64,000 nucleotides of DNA, from contig CM028336.1 in assembly GCA_016647705.1 (NCBI GenBank), positions 3,100,001 to 3,164,000 of the forward strand, given 5' to 3'. Numbering within the stretch: the stretch's first letter is position 1; each line of letters starts with the position of its first letter. This document shows, one piece after another, positions 48,116-60,313 of the stretch. This DNA comes from Eucommia ulmoides. Lineage: Eukaryota > Streptophyta > Magnoliopsida > Garryales > Eucommiaceae. Position numbers and translations under genes: made by a program. Below the pieces are notes generated by a model. That model was not told where the DNA came from, ran no database searches, and saw only the letters and a program-made list of their open reading frames with translations.

Positions 48116-48172
48116 GTAAACAAAATATTGATTATCGATCTCGCAGACATAGATTTCTTTTTTTTTTTCTTT

Positions 48173-48203
<31 letters not shown>

Positions 48204-48479
48204 GCTTAGGTTATACGTTGGAATTGAGCATTTCTTGCTAGATCTTCGATTTTTTCATGTTCTGTTTCTTCGCATTTTGCTTAGGGATCCATGTACTGAT
48301 GTGGCATTTGTGAAGTTTCAGGGTAGTCCTTGTAAATTGTTCCTGTGTTAGGGTTAATGTTAACTATGGTCGCCAAGGATAGGCAATTGTGATGGTGAGA
48401 ATGTGGCACCAGGTAGTTTGTGGTTGTGATTTGAATTGTAAGAAATGGTTGACTGCTGGTACCGTTCGATTTTGAAATA

Positions 48480-49790
48480 TCAGACAGTTATTATATTCAA
48501 CACACGTTAAAATTTGAAATTTGACAATTTTTTAGACAATATTACATTCAATAAGCATTTCTGAAAATGATTTTTGAAATTAGTAGACAGTGTTACATTC
48601 AGCATGCACATTGAAATTTTGAACTCTGACAATATTTAGACAGTGTTACATTCAACACGCACATTGAAATTTGAATTTTGGCAATATTAAACAGTGTTAC
48701 ATTCAACACGTATATTATTTTTGAATCTTGGATACACTTGACAGTGTTACATTCAACACTCACATTAATTGCTGAATTTTGGCAATTTGTTAAATAGTGT
48801 TACATTCAACAAACACATTGAAATTTATTAGATAGTGTTACATTCAACAAGCATTTCTGAAAACGATTTTTTGAAAATTGTAGATAATGTTACATTTAAC
48901 ACGCACTTTGAAATTTTGTTGGCATTTCTGAAAACATTTTTTTAAGAATTGTAGACAGTGTTATATTCAACGCGCATTTTGAAATTTCATTTGTTGGCAT
49001 TATTATTGAAGGTTTCAGGGAGAAAAGTGCAAAAAAGAAGTAAAATTTGAATCTAAAATAAAATAAAGAGGTGAAAAATATAATTAATGTTATTGAATTG
49101 AAAACCCTAGCCTTATGTAATCATGAACCTTCATCGTACGACTGTGGAGCTTCGGCGGTCTGTCAACGACGAATAGCGATGGCGAAGTGTTATTTTCAAC
49201 ACACACTGAAAAAAATGGTTTGCAATTGTTAAATTTCTAGAAATTGATTTTTTGAAAATATTAGACAACGTTACATTCAACACGATTAGACAGTATTATA
49301 TTTAACACGCATTTTTTGAAAGGTAAAAGTTAATTTAACAAACCTTCACTAATAATGCCTTTGTATTCCTTAGATTTATTAGACAATATTACATTTAACA
49401 CGCATATTAAATGTTGAATTTTGACAATTTCTTAATTAGTGTTACATTCAACAAGCGCATTGAAATTTGAATTTTCGCAATATTAGACAGTGTTACATTC
49501 AACAAGAATTTCTGAAAATAATTTTTTGAGAACTGTAGATAGTATTACATTCAACATGTACAGTGAAATTTGAATCTTGACAATATTAGACAGTGTTACA
49601 TTCAACGCGCATGTATTTGAGAATTATAGACAGTATTATATTCAACACGCATGTATTTGAGAATTGTAGACAGTGTTACATTCAACACGCATGTATTTGA
49701 GAATTATAGATAGTGTTACATTGAACACGCATTTATTTATTTTTGAATTTTGGTAAGATTAGACAGTATTACATTCAATACGCATATAGA
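48480..49790. repeat. Array of about 22 TGTTACATTCAACA-like motifs, copy 1
   Basis: GACAGTGTTACATTCAACAC and variants occur at about 48583, 48639, 48690, 48741, 48793, 48833, 48883, 48954, 49263, 49435, 49486, 49588, 49629, 49669, 49709 and others. Spacing is 40-57 bases, with linking sequence such as TTGAAATTTGAATTTTGGC. The last four units are almost exact 40-bp repeats. Inverted copies (GTTGAATGTAACAC) lie at about 50900-51070. Confidence 0.85.
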
Positions 49791-49959
49791 AATTTGAATT
49801 TTGGCAATATCACACGAAACTTGTTTTTTTGGCAATATCAGGGGTGTAAAGTGTAAGTTGGAATCCTTTTGCTGTGTATAAAATGTATTTTTATCAAAAT
49901 CATAAATTGTAGGGTACAAAATGTATTTTTGTCAAGATTTTTGTGAATTGTAACACAAT

Positions 49960-50290
49960 TGTCATCCACTAATTTGAAAAATACATCTTCCAAAGAATAT
50001 GCTCTTCATCCTCCCTCCCCTCCCTCCCTCTCTCTCTCTCTCTCTCTCTCCTCCGTCAAACCATCCCTCTTCAGGCTTGCGGTTGCTGCCAAATAGCAAT
50101 GGCGAAAGGCGGAGGCGACGACGACGGGCGAATGGCGGACAACACGGCGATGGTGGACAGAAACGGAGATGGCGACGGGCGTACGATGCATAGCGACGGC
50201 GGACGACAACGGTTGACGGCGACAACGAAGGCGACAGTGGACGGCAACAGTGGAGATATTTTGCGAAAATGGAATATGAAATTAGGCGTG
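49960..50290. other. (CT)n tract and GC-rich codon-like block, copy 1
   Basis: (CT)n at 50025-50050 is followed by GC-rich GGCGACGACGACGGG-type sequence to about 50255. Several overlapping frames stay open on both strands, which is expected from such repetition. The same block recurs at 54290-54605 with indels that break the frames. Confidence 0.5.
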
Positions 50291-52345
50291 TGAAAATTGA
50301 ATGAAAGGTATTTTAGTCAAAAAAAATGTCAAAATCAGTTCTTGGTACAAACAAAAATCATTGGATTCGATCGGTACATGAAATCGTGAAATGGACAGCC
50401 CAAAAAAAAACAAACATTTTCCCCACAAAACCGAGAATAATATGAACGTTGTGAGGGCCCAACGTTTAAGGTTTTAATGAGAATGGCCCATTACTATTGT
50501 CTTCCATATAAAAATGTGCACAATCAAAATTTGAATTGATTTTTTTTGGGTCCTTGGTGTAGAAACTACCCACCGATTAATCCTACCGTCGACTAATTTG
50601 CTCCTATTAATGAATCGTTACCTTCCATACACGTTATCACCCTTAAAATACGGAACAAAATATGGTCATAAACTACCGATGAAACTCAAAATGAAGCCAA
50701 CAACTTCTCCCATTTGTGATTGTTGTTCAATAATTTTTTTTACACCACAATGATCTATGGTCATAAATTACGATCTTTAAATTGAGATATTAATATTTTT
50801 TTGAGTTATAGATTAGAATACATGTGAATGTTATATATAAAATTAATTGTGATGTTAATATTATATATAATATTACTATAATCTGTTTGTCCATGTGAGT
50901 GCTGAATATAACATCCAATACAATAGGAATAACATTTATTAATAGTACAAATTATTTGGATGTTGAATGTAACACTAAATTGTGTTTTGATAATATATAA
51001 AACCGTATTAAATGTAACACGAACGTCGTGAAAACTAAAAATTCTGAAAATACCATGTTGAATGTAATATGAATGTAAGAATATGAAACTAATAAAAAAA
51101 AATAGTGAATTTGATATCATTTTGAAGATTTTATCTAAACGAATTTGAATATATAATTAGAATGTGAAAAATATATATACAATAATAGTTATTTTGATTT
51201 TAATAAAATAATTTTGTTGTGAAACCGTTAAATATGAAAAATTCCAATCCCGCGGATCTCGCAAAGGCAAATTCGTCATGTAATTTTTTCTTGTTTAAAT
51301 TTGGGATTGGACGGTTTGAAAAATATGTAAACTGACATTGTTTGGTTTAGTTTAAAATAGTTGTAATCAATTGGTAATTTCGTATTTAAATTGGGATCAC
51401 CTGACATATTTTTTTTTTCTTTCTTTCTCTTATTTTTTTTTGTTTTTTTAACATTTGGGTTGGTGCTTAAGTGGCTCATGATATTTAGCACTGGGTAACC
51501 GCTCATTTCTAAAAACTCTTTGGCCAGTCTTAGGCATGTAAAGTTTTCTAATCATAGGTACATAGTTAATATTACCTATTAATGTTAACTGAAGACTAAA
51601 AAATAAGTTAATGAAATAAAAATTAAATACTCAAAAATTGAAAAATATATGTAAGAATTCCTTAATTTATTTTTTATTTTTTTTAAAGTTACAAAAATAA
51701 ATAAATAAAAAAAAAAAAGAAAAAGAAGAGAAAATTACCACTAACTACCAAAATAGCTTTTTTCTTTACGAATAAAGTCTAATTAGTTAAAATTGAACCA
51801 AAAACTCCTATCTTAATCAATATTTGAACTGATTAGTCCTATTTTAAAAAAATCTTAAATGTCAAATTACCGTGCTGCCCCTGATGCTTTTTTAACCCAA
51901 CAGCTCGTGCTCGCCGTTCATGTCCATTCTCTCTGCCTCGCTGTTTGTCGCCGCCCGTGCCGACCGATATTGTCGGCCGTCGCCGTTCGATTGTCCCATG
52001 CTTCATTGTTGTTTTCCGCCGCTGTAATCTTCCATTCTCTTCTCTGCCTCGCCATTCAACCGTTGCTGCCATTGCCGATCGTTTTTCCCCTAATTCATCG
52101 TCGTCCGTTGATTTTCGTTGATTTCTGTTTACATATTTCTATTTATTGCTTATTATTTGTTCCAGATTTTTCGTTTAGGGTTCCATATCTCTGTTCATGC
52201 TTGGTATTGTTCTAGATTTATTGGTTTAGGGTTCCATATTTCTATGTTTTCATCTATTTTTCATGATTATCGTGTTAATTTAAAGTTGAATCATTAAACT
52301 GACCGTATGTCATGCCCTAAATCTTTGATTTGTTTCTTCGAATTG

Positions 52346-52438
52346 ATGTATATAACTAGGTTTTTGATGAAGCTCAAGAACGAGACCGTGTCGATTGAGC
52401 TCAAGAAATGGAACCGTTGTTCATGGAATCATCACAAG
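52346..52438 (+). pseudogene. SmD1: Captured SmD1 exon fragment, copy 2 (frameshifted)
   Basis: The same fragment with the same extra A, so the shift predates the duplication. It reads FLMKLKNETVSIELK, and the Met is closer to true SmD1 than in copy 1. The exon is followed by GCAAAC, so the donor GT has become GC. Confidence 0.8.
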
Positions 52439-52689
52439 GCAAACAAAATGTTGATTATCCATCTCGCAGACATAGTTTTTTTTTTTTTTAAAGCTTAGGT
52501 TATACGTTGGAATTGAGCATTTCTTGCTAGATCTTCGATTTTTTCATGTTTTGTTTCTTCGCATTTTGCTTAGGGATCCATGTACTGATGTGGCATTTGT
52601 GAAGTTTGTGATGGTGGGAATGTGACACCAGGTACTCTGTGGTTGTGATTTGAATTGTAAGAAATGGTTAACTGCTGGTACTGTTCGAT

Positions 52690-54050
52690 TTTGAAATATC
52701 AGACCGTTATTACATTCAACACACATTAAAATTTGAAATTTGACAATTTTTTAGACAATGTTACATTCAACAAGCATTTCTAAAAACGATTTTTAAGATT
52801 AGTAGACAGTGTTACATTCAATATGCACATTGAAATTTTGAATTCTGACAATATTTAGACAGTATTACATTCAACACAAATATTAAAATTTTGAATTCTG
52901 ACAATATTTAGATAGTGTTATATTCAACACGCACATTGAAATTTGAATTTTGGCAATATTAAACAGTGTTACATTCAACACGTATATTATTTTTGAATCT
53001 TGGATACACTAGACAGTGTTATATTCAACACTCACATTAAAATGCTGAATTTTGGCAATTTGTTAAACAATGTTACATTCAACAAACACATTGAAATTTG
53101 AATTTTGACAATATTAGACAGTGTTACATTCAACAAGCATTTCTGAAAACGACTTTTTGAAAATTGTAGATAATGTTACATTTAACACGCACTTTGAAAT
53201 TTCATTTGTTGGTATTTCTGAAAACAATTTTTTTAGAATTGTAAACAGTGTTATATTCAACACACATTTTGAAATTTCATTTGTTGGCATTATTATGGAA
53301 GGTTTGTGAAGGTTTCAGGGAGGAAAGTGGAAAAAAAAAGTAAAATTTGAATCTAAAATAAAATAAAGGGGTGAAAAATGTAATTAATGTTATTGAATTG
53401 AAAACCCTAGCCGTATGTAATCGTGAACCTTCGTCCTACGGCTGTGGAGCTTCGGCGGTCTGTCAACAACGAACAGCGATGGCGAAGTGTTATATTTAAC
53501 ACACACTGAAAAAAATGGTTTGCAATTGTTAAATTTCTAGAAATTGATTTTTTGAAAATATTAGACAACATTATATTCAACACGATTAGACAGTATTACA
53601 TTTAACACGCATTTTTTGGAAGGTAAAAGTGAATTTAACAAACTTTCACTAATAATGCCTTTGTATTTCTTAGATTTATTAGACAATGTTACATTTAACA
53701 CGCATATTAAATGTTGAATTTTGACAATTTCTTAATTAGTGTTACATTCAACAAGAACATTGAAATTTGAATTTTCGCAATATTAGACAGTGTTACATTC
53801 AACAAGTATTTCTGAAAATGATTTTTTGAGAACTGTAAACAGTGTTACATTCAACACGCACAGTGAAATTTGAATCTTGACAATATTAGACAATATTACA
53901 TTCAACGCGCATGTATTTGAGAATCGTAGACAGTGTTACATTCAACACGCATGTATTTGAAAATTGTAGACAGTGTTACATTCAACACGCATTTATTTAT
54001 TTTTGAATTTTGGCAAGATTAGACAGTACTACATTCAATACGCATATAGA
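52690..54050. repeat. Array of about 22-23 TGTTACATTCAACA-like motifs, copy 2
   Basis: Same order of units as copy 1, with small gains and losses. Inverted versions lie at about 55190-55360. Confidence 0.82.
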
Positions 54051-56054
54051 AATTTGAATTTTGGCAGTATCACACGAAACTTGGTTTTTTTTGCAATGTC
54101 AGGGGTGTAAAGTGTAAGTTGGAATCCTTTTGCAGGGTACAAGATGTATTTTTATCAAAATCATAAATTGTAAGGTACCAAATGTATTTTTGTCAAGATT
54201 TTTTTGAATTGTAACACAATTGTCACCCCCACTAATTTGGAAAATGTGGAGAGAGAACTCTCTCAAAAATACATCTTCCAAAGAATATGCTCTTCATCCT
54301 CCCTCCCCTCTCTCTTAGTCTCTCTCTTTCTCTCTCTTCCGTCAAATCATCCCTTTTCAGGCTTGCGGTTGCTGCGAAATAGCGATGGCGAACGGCTAAC
54401 TATGACAATGAAGGCGAAAGGCGGAAGCGACGACGACGGGCGAATGGCGGACAGCACAGCGATGGTGGACAAAAACGGAGATGGCAACGGGCGTACGATG
54501 CAAAGCGACGGCGGACGACAACGGTTGACGGCGACAACGAAGGCGACAGTGGACGGCAACTGTGGAGATATTTTGCGAAAATGGAATATGAAATTAGGCG
54601 TGTGAAAATTGAATGAAAGGTATTTTAGTCAAAAAAATGTCAAAATAAGTTCTTGGTACAAACAAAAATCATTGGATTCGATCCGTACATGAAATCGTGA
54701 AATGGACAGCCCAAAAAAAAACAAACATTTTCCCCACAAAACCGAGAATAATATGAACGTTGTGAGGGCCCAACGTTTAAGGTCTAATGAGAATGGCCCA
54801 TTACTATTGTCTTCCATATAAAAATGTGCACAATCAAAATTTGAATTGATTTTTTTTGGCTCCTTACCACCGATTTCTAAATCGGTGTAGAAACTACCCA
54901 CCGATTAATCCTACCGTCGACTAATTTGCTCCTATTAATGAATCGTTACCTTCCATACACGTTGTCACCCTTAAAATACGGAACAAAATATGGTAATAAA
55001 CTACCGATGAAACTCAAAATGAAGCCAACAACTTTTCCCATTTGTGATTGTTGTTCAATAATTTTTTTTACACCACAACGATCTATGGTCATAAATTACG
55101 ATCTTTAAATTGAGATATTAATATTTTTTTGAGTTATAGATTAGAATACATGTGAATGTTATATATAACATTACTATAATATGTTTGTCCATGTGAGTGT
55201 TGAATATAACATTCAATACAATAGAAATAACATTTATTAAAGTTACAAATTATTTGGATGTTGAATGTAACATTAAATTGTGTTTTGATAATATATAAGA
55301 CCGTATTAAATGTAACACGAACGTGAAAACTTAAAATTCTGAAAGTACCATGTTGAATGTAATATGAAACTAATAAAAAAAAAATAATGAATTTGATATA
55401 ATTTTGAAGATTTTATATAGACGAATTTGAATATATAACTAGAATGTGAAAAAAAAATATGTACAACAATAGTTATTTTGATTTTAATAAAATAATTTTG
55501 TTGTGAAACCGTTAAATATGAAAAATTCCAATCCGACGGATCTCGCAAAGGCAAATTTGTCATGTAATTTTTTTCTTTTTAAATTTGGGATTGGACGGTT
55601 TGAAAAATATGTAAACTGAGATTATTTGGTTCATTTTAAAATAGTTATAATCAATTGGTAATTTCGTATTTAAATTGGGATCACCCAGTATTTTTTTTTT
55701 TTTTTTCTTTCTTTTTTTTTTTTTTGTTTTTTTAACATTTGGGTTGATGCTTAAGTGGCTCATGATATTTAGCACTGGATACATTCGGGCTCTAAATTAT
55801 TAAATTGGTTACAACGTGGTTCAAATTTCAGATTTTATGTTTAAAATTAATTACACATATTTTTCTATAAATTTTTTATTTTATATTTTCCTCCACTTCT
55901 TTTTCCCCATCTTCTTCGGCAAAAATCTCCTCTTTCAGTGCCATCGGTGACACAACCACAAATAAATTTCCTCTAAAACACACAAATAAATAAATTATAC
56001 TTAAAAATCTAATATTATTTAAAATAGAAAACTAGTTTTCAACAAATAAAAATT

Positions 56055-56510
56055 TAGGGTTTTAACACTTTGAACCCTTGAAGTTTGACCACTATTTCAC
56101 TTTCATCCCCTTAGTTTTTAACACAAGACTCCTTGAAATTTAGTAATCATCCATTTCATTCCAAATCAATAATTTCATTACAATTTTTGAGCAATAAAAA
56201 CTCAATTGTTAAGCACCAATTATTTTTCAATGACTTTTTTATGGATATTTTCAACCTTTTCCTTTCCTCCTCATAAAATTTTTAAAAATCTTCTTTCTGG
56301 ATATTTGAGTTATACGAGGAGAACTAGAGGGAAGTAGGAGGTTGGAATTTCCCGTAAAGCCTCTTAAAAATAATCAAGTGCATGGTGGGTGACTTGGGCT
56401 GTAGTGGGATGATCAAAAAAATCGGCGGTCTTATATGTTCAAATTGAATCATAGGGACAAAATTGAGATTTTGGTCAAATTTCAGGTGTTCAAAGTGTCA
56501 AAACCCCAAA
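56055..56510. mobile_element. MITE with inverted GGGTTTTGACACTTTG-type ends
   Basis: The left end GGGTTTTAACACTTTGAACC and the reversed right end GGGGTTTTGACACTTTGAAC continue in parallel for about 45 bases (AAGTTTGACCA/AAATTTGACCA). Flanks AAAAATTTA and CAAATTGTA may be a decayed 9-bp target duplication. Confidence 0.65.
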
Positions 56511-56809
56511 TTGTATTGATTGTTATCTTTAGTTGTTGGAGCGCGCATACACCATCATTCATGAGTATGATGGCCATGGCGTGGATGTCATCCTCATGAT
56601 GCCTAGACATCCCATTGATGGATTATTTTTATGCCTTTTTTTTAATTATTTATTATATTTTTTTCTGGGGTAGTGAGGTGGATGTTTTTGATTCTCATTC
56701 AATATAATCATCAAATATGATTGCCTATTTTTTTATTTTTTTTATTTGTAATTGACCATGAGGTTAATGTGATTTGACCATGAAACCACCCTTAATAATA
56801 TCATGCCAT

Positions 56810-56844
56810 GGGGGTGGGGGGTGGGGGTGGGGGTGGGGGGGGGT
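56810..56844 (+). repeat. G-rich run able to form a G-quadruplex
   Basis: Six runs of five or more G separated by single T bases. Instability and assembly errors are likely here. Confidence 0.8.
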
Positions 56845-58280
56845 GTATCATATCCACTTTGACATCACACCCCACCATGGATCATGGGTTTAGTTCACTA
56901 AAAGCAAATTAGAGAATTAATTAATTATTTGAGAGAGAAAAAAAATCAATTATTTACTTATAGTGATTTTTTTCCCGAGAAAATTCTCTTTTTTAACTGA
57001 TACTTGAAGTTCATATCGTTTGTGTTTTCCTGATCCTGAGGGATATATAATTTTTTTTCTTTTTGCATCCTATTTTTATTTTTACGTGATAACAGAGACA
57101 TCCCTTTTGTCTGAAGGAATATATTGAATCCCACAATGATGTTAGGTTCCTCGATATCCCGTTCGCAGTGGTTTGTCAAAATTCACCTTACGTGTGAGGG
57201 GACATGTTGAATTTCACATCCCTTGTGTTTCCTGATCCTGAGCGAAATATAAAGTTTATGGCAATCCTCCTCTTACATTGCGTCTTTATAAGTGGGTTAG
57301 GCTCATTGAATTTCTACAAGTTAGATGAATCATGAGATTTTCATATTGTACAATCGATCACTCAAATTTTACATTTGTTTTACTCTCGTAAAATAAAAAA
57401 CGTTATTTTTTTTTCTAACCCTTCACTGACAACGATTCGTCCAAAACGAGAGAGAGAAACATGAATCGTTGTTAAAGAAAAACGTCTTAGGATTAGGAAA
57501 GTGATGAGATGACAAAAATATACCCATTAGAAGGCTACGTGTTGATTACAACCTATTTTTTGTCCAAATTATTATTATTATTTTTAATTTTGCGAAATTA
57601 AAATAATCAAATTTAATAGATTAAATGTGTAATTTGATAAATCTTAAGATTCATATAGACGTTGTCCCATACTTGGACCAATAGTGTAATTTTCCTATGT
57701 TTTCTCATTGATTTATGAGTGAGGTAGCTTGTTCTTGTCAAAATAAGAATGCCCACAAGCCACAATAAAAATGGAAAGCAAATTGCTTAACGTTTCAAAA
57801 TTCCATTTATTTATTTATTGAATGGTGAGAATAAACTTATCCATGGATAATTAAGAAATTATATGAAAAAAATACAATATAATCATATTTTTAATTATTT
57901 TTTCAATTATTGAGATAAATGTTCATGAGAGGAGGTGCATCTAGATTGTAGAGGGGGACCATTATTTTCTTAATTTTTAAACTATTTAGATTCCTAAATT
58001 TTATATATTTATTTGCACCACAATGGATACAAATTTTGGTCCTAATATGTTTCTATTCAAGGCTAAAAGTAATAATAAAAATGTTTTTACCAGGGTTTTG
58101 ATCGGTATTCCGACTGTTACTGATTGTGATAAATAATGTATAAAAATTGTGATATTAAACAAAATACAAGATCGTTTACATAGGTACAATCTCGATTATG
58201 CAGGGACATATCTAAAAATAATTTTAAGTTGGGGATATTTGAAAAATAATAATTAAAGATGCGCAAGAGCTCAAAAAATG

Positions 58281-58690
58281 CGCGCTCTTACTTTTTTTGT
58301 TAGACGATAAGATATGTCTGGACCAACTTTATGTGCACATTAATTAACTATCTTATCGGGCGATCTCAAAGACACACTCTCCCACATTGGTCTGATTAAA
58401 GATTTAATTTATGGAGTGTTCCTCAGAACGATCGAACCCTGATTGATAATGAAATAGGGTATCTCTTCTCACCAACCACATTGACCCTCTTGGGTAAAAT
58501 ATTCGCTCTTACCTTTTTTGGTTAGACGGTAAGGTGTGTCAGGACAAGCTTTATGCGTACCTCGATTAATCACTTTATCGGGCAATTTTAAGGGCACACT
58601 TTCCCATATAGGTCAGCTATATTCAGGATTTCACTCATCAAGCACTCTCCAAAAGGATCGAACTCAAATTGACAAGAAAATAACATATCT
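58281..58690. repeat. Two diverged direct repeats of about 215 bp
   Basis: CGCTCTTACTTTTTTTGTTA near 58284 and CGCTCTTACCTTTTTTGGTT near 58504 each begin a unit. Both continue with TTTATG(T/C)G, TTATCGGGC and TTTCCCA/TCTCCCA words in the same order. Confidence 0.65.
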
Positions 58691-58799
58691 AGGTGAGTAA
58701 ATGTATTATATTATAGTTCAAATAAAATTATAAAAAAAAAAAACTAAAAAAAATATACACAAAACTTGGTGAATAACTAACTAATTAATTAATTAATTA

Positions 58800-58830
<31 letters not shown>

Positions 58831-59138
58831 TATATGTTGAGATCAGCATGTTTGGTTTACCAAATCAAGTAAGATTAAAAATATGATTATATTGACCACG
58901 CGTCCTCTTAACAAAACAAATATTAGCACAAGTGATGTGATTCAGCTATCTACCTTCTCAATTCTATATATTTTACCAACCAAATATTATTTTTAAAAAC
59001 ACATTAAATATTATACTTTATTTTTATTTATTTTTTTGGCTTCCTTAAAAAGCCATTGTTGAGTTCAACTCATTTTTCGTCCAAAATCATTAACAACATT
59101 TTTCAATTTTGCGAAATTGAAACAAATATAGAACTTAA

Positions 59139-59400
59139 GGTCCGATTTGGTTACTGTTTTTGTTCCCTAATTTCTGTTCCGACTCCCAAATTTGAGATTA
59201 ATGTACAGAAACGTGTTTGGTAAACACGTTTTTATTTCAAAAATTGTGGGAGTAATTCCTAAATTTCTTATAAGAATATGAGAAACAAAAAATGTTGATT
59301 CTTATTCACTCTGCACAAAAATATTCTCGCCGGTCACCACCACCTCGCCAATCACCACCACAAATGTTGCAATCAAACATGTTTCTTGTTTCTGTTCTCA

Positions 59401-59435
<35 letters not shown>

Positions 59436-59565
59436 CACATTTCAGGATAATGGTTGTCACTAAACATGTTTTTATTCCCGAAATACTTCAAAACGGAAAT
59501 ATAATTCCCAACCCATTTTATTGGAAGTAGAAATAGGAAAGCAGAAACACTAATCAAACGCCATC
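59139..59565. mobile_element. Tourist-like MITE nested in another MITE
   Basis: The left end is GGTCCGATTTGGTTACTGTT. The right end reversed is GATGGCGTTTGATTAGTGTT. The flanking triplets are TAA and TAC. The sequences on each side join into a single copy of the 35174-35890-type MITE. Confidence 0.7.
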
Positions 59566-59776
59566 TACGGGATCAAATGTGCAATTTGGTAAATCTCGGT
59601 GTCTACATAGACATTACCACATACTTTAGGGGCCAAAAATGTAATTTTTTTAATTTTTTTCATAAAATTTATTTTAGTTGGTAAACATAACCATCTAAGC
59701 TTCCTTTGTATGGTGGAGTGATTACTTCAAAGTCTTGTAGACTTGAAGTCAGTCTTCATTAAGCTTTCTTTTATGG

Positions 59777-60313
59777 GGTTTTGATACTTTGTACCCCTAA
59801 AGTTTGACCAAAATCTCACTTTGGTCCTCATACCTTCAATTTGATCATATAACACCTTAAAGTTTCTTAATCATCCCACTACCGTCCTAGTCATTGTTCT
59901 CATTACAATTTTGGCCTAAAAAAAAAAAAAAAAAAAAAGACAGTCACATGTTATGCATCTAACTACTTTTAAAATTTTTTATGGACAATTCTAACCTCCT
60001 CTTTTCCTCTCATTCTCTTTCTCGCCCATTACTCAAAAATATATCTATAACATAACATAATATGTATGTGTGTGTAGCTTTTATTTTAGAAAAATTGTAA
60101 GGAAAAAGAAAAAGGTTGAAAATACCCATAAAATCTTCTTAGTTGGGGGCATGACAATAGACTATTTGTCAACCAAAATTGTACTGGAGTTATTGATTTG
60201 GACTGAAATGTGATGATTACAGACCTTCAAGATATTATGTGTTTAAATTGCAATTATGAAGACCAAAGTGAAATAATGTCCAAATGTCAGGGGTGCAAAG
60301 TGTCAAAAAGCAT
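59777..60313. mobile_element. MITE of the GGGTTTTGACACTTTG family
   Basis: The left end GGGGTTTTGATACTTTGTAC and the reversed right end TTTTTGACACTTTGCACCCC match over more than 40 bases, including GACCAAAATCTCACTTTGG/GACATTATTTCACTTTGG. An A-run lies at 59918-59937. Confidence 0.65.

Larger units (their letters stand above)
47173..51491. repeat. Copy 1 of a tandemly duplicated 4.3-kb unit
   Basis: Almost the whole 4319 bases recur in the same order and orientation at 51492-55779, for example AAAACTCTTTGGCCAG at 47193 and 51512. The unit contains an AT-rich start, a CG-rich block, an SmD1 fragment, an array of ACATTCAAC motifs, a second CG-rich block with a (CT)n run, and an AT-rich end with the motif inverted. 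It may be a Mutator-like or other DNA element carrying captured host sequence. No transposase was found. Confidence 0.85.
51492..55779. repeat. Copy 2 of the tandemly duplicated 4.3-kb unit
   Basis: Direct repeat of 47173-51491. It lacks about 70 bases present in copy 1 (48318-48387), has an extra motif unit near 52860, and keeps an 18-bp palindrome (ACCGATTTCTAAATCGGT at 54869) that is deleted in copy 1 near 50549. Confidence 0.85.
56511..59130. other. Gene-free repeat-rich stretch
   Basis: It contains the G-rich run (56810-56844), a reversed relative of the 7180-7300 remnant (57110-57220), a MITE-like piece near 57290-57690, a repeat pair near 58281-58690, and (AT)n/(CA)n near 58799-58832. 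No coding region is seen. Confidence 0.5.

Noticed and set aside
48023-48241. A functional SmD1 gene
   Set aside because: Only the first part is present, with a frameshift shared by both copies and no Sm2 motif or GR tail.
48480-49790. Regular repeats resembling a CRISPR array
   Set aside because: Units are degenerate, linkers resemble each other, spacing varies, and the genome is clearly a plant nucleus.
50099-50293. Small Asp/Gly-rich protein (and its relative at 54204-54605)
   Set aside because: The two copies differ by frame-breaking indels upstream, and the composition follows simple GGCGAC repetition.
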